Shown here piece by piece: positions 1-4,919 of a stretch of 15,867 nucleotides of DNA; the first letter of the stretch is position 1; every line of letters begins with the position of its first letter. Under the pieces are notes generated by a model. The model was not told the DNA's origin. It saw only the letters and a program-made list of their open reading frames with translations, and searched no databases. The position numbers were made by a program, and so were the translations under genes. The stretch comes from Phycisphaerales bacterium (lineage in GTDB: Bacteria; Planctomycetota; Phycisphaerae; Phycisphaerales; UBA1924): NCBI GenBank assembly GCA_029212425.1, contig JARGNC010000034.1, positions 1,692 to 17,558 of the forward strand, in the 5' to 3' direction.

Positions 1-1015
1 CAAGCTTGGTCCCCATCTTGAAAGGCATCCACTCGAATACTCCCATCGGCCCATTCCAGATCACCGTCTTGGATTCCTTGATGATCTGGCTGTACCGAGC
101 AGCGGTTTTCGGGCCGATGTCGAGCCCCATAAACCCATCCTTGATCTGGTCGTCAAACACCTCAATATCCCCGGCTTGCTCCGCGAACACCGTTGAACAA
201 ATGTGGTCCTCAGGGAAGTGCAGATCAGTCTTGGATTCAGCAGCAAGTTCAATGATCCGCTTCGCTTCGCCGACCATTGAGTCCTCAACAATCGACTTGC
301 CTACTTTGTGTCCCAGCGCGAGCAAGAAGGTGTACGCCATCGCGCCACCGATTAAGATATGATCCGCCTTGGGAAGCAGGTTCTCAATCGCAGGCAGCTT
401 ATCGCTCACCTTCGCGCCCCCCAGAATTACGGTAAACGGACGAGCAGGGTTCGCAAGCGCATCACTCAGATACGCAATCTCCTTCTCAACAAGGAACCCC
501 GCAACCTTCGGCTTCTTGCCCATCGCTTCAGGAACACCAACCATCGAAGCGTGCTCACGATGGCAAGTCCCGAACGCATCGTTCACATACACATCACCCA
601 ACGCAGCGAGCTGAGATGCAAAGTCAGATTCACACCGCTTCTCGCAGCCATGGAACCGGAGGTTCTCAAGCAGGACCACATCCCCGTCCTTCATCGCATC
701 GACCGCAGCCGCGATCGCGGGGTCTTTGCAGTTCTCCGCAGGGACCACAACATCTTTCCCAAGCAACTCCGAGAGCCGGGCCGCGATTGGTGCCATGGAG
801 TACTTCGATTCATACCCCTTGCCCTCAGGACGACCTAGGTGAGACATCAGGATCGCCTTGCCACCCCGATCGATGACGGACTTGATGGTCGGGAGAGCCG
901 CGACGATTCTGCGATCATCGGTGATGTTCGACCCATCCAATGGCACATTGAAGTCCACACGGATCAAAACCCGTTTCCCAGCGACGACCGTGTTTTCGAT
1001 TGTTTGCTTTGCCAT
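1..1015 (-). CDS. pgk: Phosphoglycerate kinase, 3' end cut off by the window edge
   Basis: Phosphoglycerate kinase is a cytosolic glycolytic enzyme that transfers the phosphate of 1,3-bisphosphoglycerate to ADP, giving ATP and 3-phosphoglycerate. About 338 residues are visible of the roughly 395 usual for the family. The protein starts MAKQTIENTVVAGKRVLIRV and contains RVDFNVP (about residues 19-25), SHLGRP (about 58-63), a VLLENLRFH stretch, VNDAFGTCHREHAS, and GGAKVSDKL, all hallmarks of Pgk. The visible part ends in the TVIWNGPMGVFEW region, so the final C-terminal segment with the GGGD nucleotide-binding loop lies outside. The ATG at 1013-1015 is chosen because GGGAGG stands 6-7 bases upstream. 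A terminator between this gene and atpH indicates independent transcription from the 1016-1070 region. No frameshift or missing motif was seen in the part present. Confidence 0.96.
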   Translation of the reverse strand, partial: MAKQTIENTVVAGKRVLIRVDFNVPLDGSNITDDRRIVAALPTIKSVIDRGGKAILMSHLGRPEGKGYESKYSMAPIAARLSELLGKDVVVPAENCKDPAIAAAVDAMKDGDVVLLENLRFHGCEKRCESDFASQLAALGDVYVNDAFGTCHREHASMVGVPEAMGKKPKVAGFLVEKEIAYLSDALANPARPFTVILGGAKVSDKLPAIENLLPKADHILIGGAMAYTFLLALGHKVGKSIVEDSMVGEAKRIIELAAESKTDLHFPEDHICSTVFAEQAGDIEVFDDQIKDGFMGLDIGPKTAARYSQIIKESKTVIWNGPMGVFEWMPFKMGTKL

Positions 1016-1071
1016 GATGATCCTCCCAGAATTGAAGTTGTTCCTACGCGCCATTCTAGGGGGATCACAAG

Positions 1072-1097
1072 AAAAAACCGCGACCCAAAGGTCACGG
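1072..1097 (-). terminator. Rho-independent terminator closing the atp cluster
   Basis: Read on the minus strand, an 8-bp stem (CCGTGACC / GGTCGCGG, one G-T wobble; arms 1090-1097 and 1078-1085) with a 4-base loop is followed directly by six T residues (1077-1072). It lies 30 bases past the atpH stop and about 57 bases before the pgk start. It therefore ends the ATP synthase transcript after the delta subunit and separates it from pgk. Confidence 0.8.
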
Positions 1098-1127
1098 CTT
1101 ACGCATTCTTCAAATCAACCGAATCAA

Positions 1128-1733
1128 TCAGTTGTCAAGCAGGTTGTTGGACTGGCCACGAACCTTTGCCCCGCCGTTCTTGAGCAGGTTGTCACGCAGC
1201 GAGCGGAGATCCGCTTGGACCGAAGCGTCGATGAGCTGGTCCCCCATACGGATCTTGATCCCACCAAGCATCTCAGAGTCGGTGTAAGGATGGATGATGA
1301 CTTCCTTGCCGAGCGATTCGTTGAGCTTGTGCTTGATCGAATCCAAAGCATCTGGAGACATCGGGGTCGCGGTAAACACATCAACCTCGATGCGTCCAAA
1401 CCGTGCCTGCACGAGTTCATCCAGTGCGCCAACGATCGGGATCAGGTGACCCAAGCGTCCCTTGGAGTTGAGCTGACGCAAGAAGTTGAGTGTCAACTGA
1501 TCGCACTTGCCCTCAAGCATGCGGACGAGCGACGCATCACGCTTCTTGCCATCAATCAGACGCGAAGCGAGCAGTTCATTGAACCCTCGGCTGTCACGAG
1601 CGATCTCAAGCAGATCCTCAAGCTGACCCAGCAATCCCTCAGGACTGGTCCCCTCGGTCGCTTCAGCAACCTCAAACACCGCGCGGGCGTAGACCTTGGC
1701 GAGCGCATCGGGCTTTGTTTCAATCAATGGCAT
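1128..1733 (-). CDS. atpH: ATP synthase F1 subunit delta
   Basis: The delta subunit (OSCP homologue) joins the top of the F1 alpha3-beta3 head to the peripheral stalk b subunits. The 201-residue product is close to the usual 175-190. Its N-terminal helical domain opens with ALAKVYARAVFEVAE, matching the family's A..YA.A.F. signature. The C-terminal domain contains the typical GRIEVDVFTATPMSPDALDS stretch and the conserved hairpin GGIKIRMGDQLIDASVQADL near the end. The ATG at 1733 follows GGAG about 10 bases upstream; that site lies in a small CTCC-TTGT-GGAG hairpin that could modulate initiation. It is the last gene of the cluster: a terminator follows instead of atpA. The gap from atpF is 36 bases. 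Confidence 0.95.
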   Translation of the reverse strand: MPLIETKPDALAKVYARAVFEVAEATEGTSPEGLLGQLEDLLEIARDSRGFNELLASRLIDGKKRDASLVRMLEGKCDQLTLNFLRQLNSKGRLGHLIPIVGALDELVQARFGRIEVDVFTATPMSPDALDSIKHKLNESLGKEVIIHPYTDSEMLGGIKIRMGDQLIDASVQADLRSLRDNLLKNGGAKVRGQSNNLLDN

Positions 1734-1769
1734 GATCTCATCTCCACAAGGAGTGTGTCGGAAGGGAGT

Positions 1770-2447
1770 TTACGAGTTGACCGTCTTGAGTTCAGCAAGC
1801 GATTCATCCATCAAACGCTGCTCGTCGTTGATCGACACTTCACGCTTGAGGATCTTGCCCGCCATCACGGTCGCAAGGTTCACCGACTCGGTGTAGAGCT
1901 CGTTGAGTGCTTGCTTCTTTGCCGCGTCGATATCAGCTTTCGCCTTCTCACGCATTTCATTCAGCTCAACCTCAGCACGGCTCTTGAGCTGTGCAGCAAG
2001 TTCGTTCTGGGTCGCCTTGGTCTCTTCGAGCATCTGCTGTGCTTGTGCACGAGCTTCAGCGAGGTTCTTCTCGTACTCGTTGAGTGCTTCCTTCGCTTGC
2101 TTGCGAGCATCCTCAGCAGCTGCGATCTCGCCCTTGATCTTCTCGTTCCGCTCATCAAGACCAGAAACAATCTTCGGCCAAACCATCGTCGAGAGCAAAC
2201 CAAGAACGATCACAAACAGGATGATCGCGGTCACGCCGGTCGCGAAACCTTCCTTCGGTGATGCCAATGGGTTGGCAGCACCGCCGTGCCCATCGCCGTG
2301 TCCATCTCCATGCGAATCAGCAGCGTGAGCGGCGTCATCCATATGCGAAGCAGCGGCGTCAGAGTGGTCATCGGGAGCTGCAGCCATCGCGGTCAGAGGT
2401 GCAAAGGCAAGAGCAATCAGAACAGTAAACAATGCGAAACGGTTCAT
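1770..2447 (-). CDS. atpF: ATP synthase Fo subunit b, with signal peptide and His-rich exported segment
   Basis: Subunit b forms the peripheral stalk holding the F1 head still against the a subunit. The 225-residue product is longer than the usual 155-170. Residues 1-23 look like a cleavable signal peptide (MNRFALFTVLIALAF…AMAA). Residues 24-60 form an Asp/His-rich hydrophilic stretch with six histidines, ending HGDGHGDGHGG. The true membrane anchor is about 70-90 (GVTAIILFVIVLGLL). The remainder, from DERNEKIKGEIAAAEDARKQ on, is the long Ala/Lys/Glu-rich coiled-coil helix typical of b. The ATG at 2447 has GGAGA about 8-9 bases upstream. Only one b-type gene is seen here, so either a b2 homodimer forms or a b' gene lies elsewhere. 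The extra exported N-terminus is the main oddity. Confidence 0.94.
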   Translation of the reverse strand: MNRFALFTVLIALAFAPLTAMAAAPDDHSDAAASHMDDAAHAADSHGDGHGDGHGGAANPLASPKEGFATGVTAIILFVIVLGLLSTMVWPKIVSGLDERNEKIKGEIAAAEDARKQAKEALNEYEKNLAEARAQAQQMLEETKATQNELAAQLKSRAEVELNEMREKAKADIDAAKKQALNELYTESVNLATVMAGKILKREVSINDEQRLMDESLAELKTVNS

Positions 2448-2513
2448 CGCGTATTCTCCGTGTGTTCAGGGAAGCTGCTGGCCGGATCCAGTCCGAGCAG
2501 CCAGTTCCAGAAT

Positions 2514-2545
2514 CCGGAGCGTGTCGTGTTTCAGACACGCTCCGG
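2514..2545 (-). promoter_or_regulatory. Strong hairpin in the atpE-atpF gap
   Basis: A perfect 12-bp inverted repeat (CCGGAGCGTGTC at 2514-2525, GACACGCTCCGG at 2534-2545) encloses an 8-base loop. It lies 14 bases after the atpE stop codon in the transcript. No T-run follows, so it does not look like a full terminator. A stem this stable just downstream of the c-subunit gene could protect a processed mRNA 3' end or attenuate read-through into atpF; both roles are inferred. Confidence 0.75.
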
Positions 2546-2559
2546 GAAGTTTGTAGCTA

Positions 2560-2871
2560 TTAGGCGAGGAACGCAACAACGATCGCGAACAGGGTTGCAC
2601 CTTCGATGAGTGCAGCTGCGAGGATCATGTTGGTACCGATGGTGCCCGATGCTTCTGGCTGACGAGCGATCGACTCGAGCGCACCCTTGCCGACCATACC
2701 GATGCCGAGGCCACCGCCGAGGACAGCGAGACCAGCACCAATGACAGCGAGGCCCTTGCCGATGTTTTCAACAGCGACGGTCGCGGTGCCCGCGTCCTGT
2801 GCCATTGCCATTGCTGGTGCGAAGAGCGCCATGCCGGCGGTTGCGAGAGCGATTTTCTTCATGAGCTTCAT
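2560..2871 (-). CDS. atpE: ATP synthase Fo subunit c (proton-type), with signal peptide
   Basis: Subunit c forms the rotating membrane ring that carries ions through Fo. The ATG at 2871 is chosen because AAAGGA lies 6 bases upstream; an in-frame extension to 2940 starts before the ribosome site and reads like non-coding sequence. The 103-residue precursor has a signal peptide (about 1-24, MKLMKKIALA…AMAMA), then an approximately 79-residue mature hairpin. Helix 1 has the glycine-rich face (IGAGLAVLGGGLGIGMVG), the polar loop is ESIARQPEASG, and helix 2 carries the ion-binding carboxylate Glu90 in AALIEGATLF. The sodium-ring signature (Gln in helix 1, Glu-Ser-Thr in helix 2) is replaced by Ile and Glu-Gly-Ala, so proton coupling is inferred. 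Hairpins flank the gene on both sides, consistent with separate control of this high-copy subunit. Confidence 0.96.
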   Translation of the reverse strand: MKLMKKIALATAGMALFAPAMAMAQDAGTATVAVENIGKGLAVIGAGLAVLGGGLGIGMVGKGALESIARQPEASGTIGTNMILAAALIEGATLFAIVVAFLA

Positions 2872-2943
2872 ATCGATTCCTTTCAGAGGCCGAGGAGTTT
2901 GTTGTTCGGCCTGAACCACTGAACTGCGGGGAGCATCCACTGT

Positions 2944-2997
2944 CGATCCAACTCGGATCGCAATGGCCTTGGGTGCCGCCCCGCGGAGCCCCAGGCC
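2944..2997 (-). promoter_or_regulatory. Tandem hairpins in the atpB-atpE gap
   Basis: Two inverted repeats occupy the 142-base gap before atpE. The larger (2965-2979 with 2983-2997) pairs GGCCT/AGGCC, GGG/CCC and CCGC/GCGG around a 3-base loop, with three non-Watson-Crick positions out of 15. The smaller (CGATCC 2944-2949, GGATCG 2955-2960) has a 6-bp stem and 5-base loop. In the transcript they lie between the atpB stop and the atpE ribosome site. No T-run follows. A role in mRNA processing or in boosting c-subunit translation is inferred. Confidence 0.65.
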
Positions 2998-3013
2998 TGA
3001 CTAACTAATCAAA

Positions 3014-3934
3014 TCACGCGAGGCCCGCTTCAGCGATCTCGTGTGCAGTATCGTGATCGTGGTCACCGTGATGCGCGAGCAACGAGATGAACACGGTCGT
3101 CAAGAACATAAACACAAACGCTTGCAAGAACGCGACAAACAACTCAAGGAAGTAAATCGCAATCACACCAAGCGAAGAAACAACGCCGATCGGGAATCCG
3201 AGCAGCGGGTTTTCATTGGTAAATCCGTCAACAGCCGCGAAACCGAGCAGCACCGCAACCAGAATGTGACCCGCGGTCATATTCGCAAACAAACGAATCG
3301 CAAGAGCGATCGGCTTGATAAAGGTACCCATGATCTCGATCGGGATAATGATCGGCCAAACAAAGATCGGTGCTTCCGCAGTCAGGTGCTTCAGGTAACC
3401 CCCAAGACCCAACTCCTTGATACCAGCAGCATTGATCGCAATCGCAGCAGCGATCGACAACGCACCGGTCACCCAGATGCTCTGGGTCGCGGTGCCACCA
3501 ATAAATGCACGATGCTGAGCAACCATGTCCGAACCCATCGCACCCGCAAGGATGTTCTGGAGATCAAGCAGCGGGATCAGACCCAGCAGGTTGTTGATCA
3601 AGATAAAGAAGAAGATCGTCCAAAGGAACGGCATCATCTTTTCAGTACGCTCACCGATCAATGGGCGGACAGTATTCTCACGAAGATACCCACAGATCAC
3701 CTCGACCATGTGAGCGAATCGGTTGTTGGTCACCCAGCGAGCGTGTCCCTGACCTTCTTCACCAGTCGAAACCGCTTTCGCAACAAACAAACCACCGACC
3801 AGCATAATGATCGAGGTCAAGACCATGTTGGTCTGTGCTGTGGACCACAACCAGTAGCCGTCCTCGTTGACGACAAACGCGTGGTTGATGACATGCTGCA
3901 CCGGATCGGCAGCAAGAGTAATGCTCGACATCAT
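3014..3934 (-). CDS. atpB: ATP synthase Fo subunit a
   Basis: Subunit a supplies the two proton half-channels next to the c-ring. The 306-residue product has hydrophobic segments at about 37-55, 103-122, 153-171, 190-215, 218-235 and 248-287. The essential arginine is Arg214 in IKPIALAIRLFANMTAGH, equivalent to E. coli Arg210. The helix near the end (LGVIAIYFLELFVAFLQAFV) is typical and retains Glu/Gln at the expected places. The C-terminus has a short His/Asp run, HHGDHDHDTAHE. The start codon overlaps the upstream atpI-like stop (ATGA, 3931-3934), with GGAGG about 8 bases upstream, so translation is probably coupled. A second ATG follows immediately and cannot be excluded as the start. Confidence 0.96.
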   Translation of the reverse strand: MMSSITLAADPVQHVINHAFVVNEDGYWLWSTAQTNMVLTSIIMLVGGLFVAKAVSTGEEGQGHARWVTNNRFAHMVEVICGYLRENTVRPLIGERTEKMMPFLWTIFFFILINNLLGLIPLLDLQNILAGAMGSDMVAQHRAFIGGTATQSIWVTGALSIAAAIAINAAGIKELGLGGYLKHLTAEAPIFVWPIIIPIEIMGTFIKPIALAIRLFANMTAGHILVAVLLGFAAVDGFTNENPLLGFPIGVVSSLGVIAIYFLELFVAFLQAFVFMFLTTVFISLLAHHGDHDHDTAHEIAEAGLA

Positions 3935-4464
3935 GCCTGACCCTCCGGGACCACCGACATTGTCGGCGCGTCCGCTGAGTTGACTACTTCTACAGATTTC
4001 ACCAATGCCAACACTGTCAACACATCAATCGCAAGCACAGCAAGCAACGACGCCAACAGGGTCAACACAAAGAGTTCTTTCGTTGGTTCCAGCGCCATGT
4101 ACGCCGCAAGACCGATCACCGCGACGATTCCCGCACGCAGCATCGTTCCACCCAACACCGGGACACCCCACATCCCCGCCGGACGAGCCGGGAGCATATT
4201 GAGAGCCATGAGTGTCATCAGCACACCTGGGAGAATGACCGCGATGGTCAACAGCCCGTCGGTCATCTGACCGCCGCGCATCCCCGCGATTGCGCCGCCG
4301 CCAATCCCGATCATCACACACGCCAACACACTCAAACCCGCCATTTTCAGGATCGGGAGCCGTGTCGGCTCAAGTGTGGGTTGTGGTGACGAATCAGCCA
4401 TGGATTGAGAGACCTGTGCGCTTGGTACCAACCCCGACAGTGGGGGCAGAAGGATAGCGTTCAC
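3931..4464 (-). CDS. atpI: AtpI-like small membrane protein of the ATP synthase operon
   Basis: The product (177 residues from a GTG at 4464, or 156 from ATG 4401) has four predicted membrane helices at about 40-62, 69-91, 101-125 and 131-155 in the long form. It sits directly before atpB with a 4-base overlap, the place of atpI (UncI), whose products have four helices and assist c-ring assembly or ion supply. A conserved-looking arginine at the start of helix 3 (GGTMLRAGIV) resembles the UncI pattern. Sequence similarity is weak by eye, so the name rests on position and topology. Neither start has a strong ribosome site; the ATG removes a Pro/Ser-rich N-terminus and is a fair alternative. 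Confidence 0.68.
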   Translation of the reverse strand: MNAILLPPLSGLVPSAQVSQSMADSSPQPTLEPTRLPILKMAGLSVLACVMIGIGGGAIAGMRGGQMTDGLLTIAVILPGVLMTLMALNMLPARPAGMWGVPVLGGTMLRAGIVAVIGLAAYMALEPTKELFVLTLLASLLAVLAIDVLTVLALVKSVEVVNSADAPTMSVVPEGQA

Positions 4465-4582
4465 TCACCCAAACGGCGAGTCTATGAGCCATATTTCAAA
4501 CGAAACTTCCCGCTTTCTGACCCCAGCCAGACCTGTTCACACCCATCGACCAGCACATCAACGAGTCCACCCCATATCGAAC

Positions 4583-4915
4583 TCAAGTCCCTGGATCCCC
4601 ATCCGTACGATCTGATGAGCGAGTCTGCTCCGAGTTGAGCTTCATCGCTTCCTTGATAAACAGGTAAAAACCGCCCACAAGCCCCAGAATCGACAGGGTG
4701 ATCGTCCAAGTCTTGCCCGTGCCCGCCGCTGCATCGATCATGAATCCGATCACACCCATCCCGATCAGCCCGTAAACCGGATCCAACGCAATCGACCACG
4801 CTTTCGCTTGTCGAGTCCGATTCGCACGCTGCTCCGACTCGCTCGGAGCTTTGTACTCCGGATACGACTCCTCGTCCATCCGCAGCTCATCCGGGATTTC
4901 AGGTGGTGGATTCAT
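4583..4915 (-). CDS. atpZ: AtpZ/AtpQ-like ATP synthase accessory membrane protein
   Basis: This 110-residue protein has a charged N-terminus (about 1-38), two membrane helices (about 43-63 and 70-88) and a short polar tail. The pattern ALDPVYGLIGMGVIGFMIDAAAG, written here as two parts ALDPVYGLIG and MGVIGFMIDAAAGTG, followed by TITLSILGLVGGFYLFIKEA, fits the two-helix AtpZ family found at the head of many atp operons. AtpZ with AtpI has been linked to magnesium or calcium uptake and ATP synthase stability in Bacillus; that role is carried over by homology only. The ATG at 4915 is chosen over an upstream ATG at 4957 inside alaS because AGGGATGA lies about 5-10 bases upstream and the product then has no alaS overlap. 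It begins 4 bases past the alaS stop, suggesting co-transcription. A 118-base gap separates it from the atpI-like gene. Confidence 0.8.
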   Translation of the reverse strand: MNPPPEIPDELRMDEESYPEYKAPSESEQRANRTRQAKAWSIALDPVYGLIGMGVIGFMIDAAAGTGKTWTITLSILGLVGGFYLFIKEAMKLNSEQTRSSDRTDGDPGT

Positions 4916-4919
4916 AGAT

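Noticed and set aside
858..2261. A 467-codon plus-strand open frame opposite pgk, atpH and atpF
   Set aside because: It crosses three certain minus-strand genes and the terminator between them, and its product has no domain pattern.
2514..2545. The atpE-atpF hairpin as a rho-independent terminator
   Set aside because: No T-run follows the stem on either strand, and atpF has no separate promoter that I could see.
2560..2871. A sodium-type c-ring
   Set aside because: Glu90 is present, but the helix 1 Gln and the Ser-Thr after the Glu that define sodium binding are replaced by Ile and Gly-Ala.
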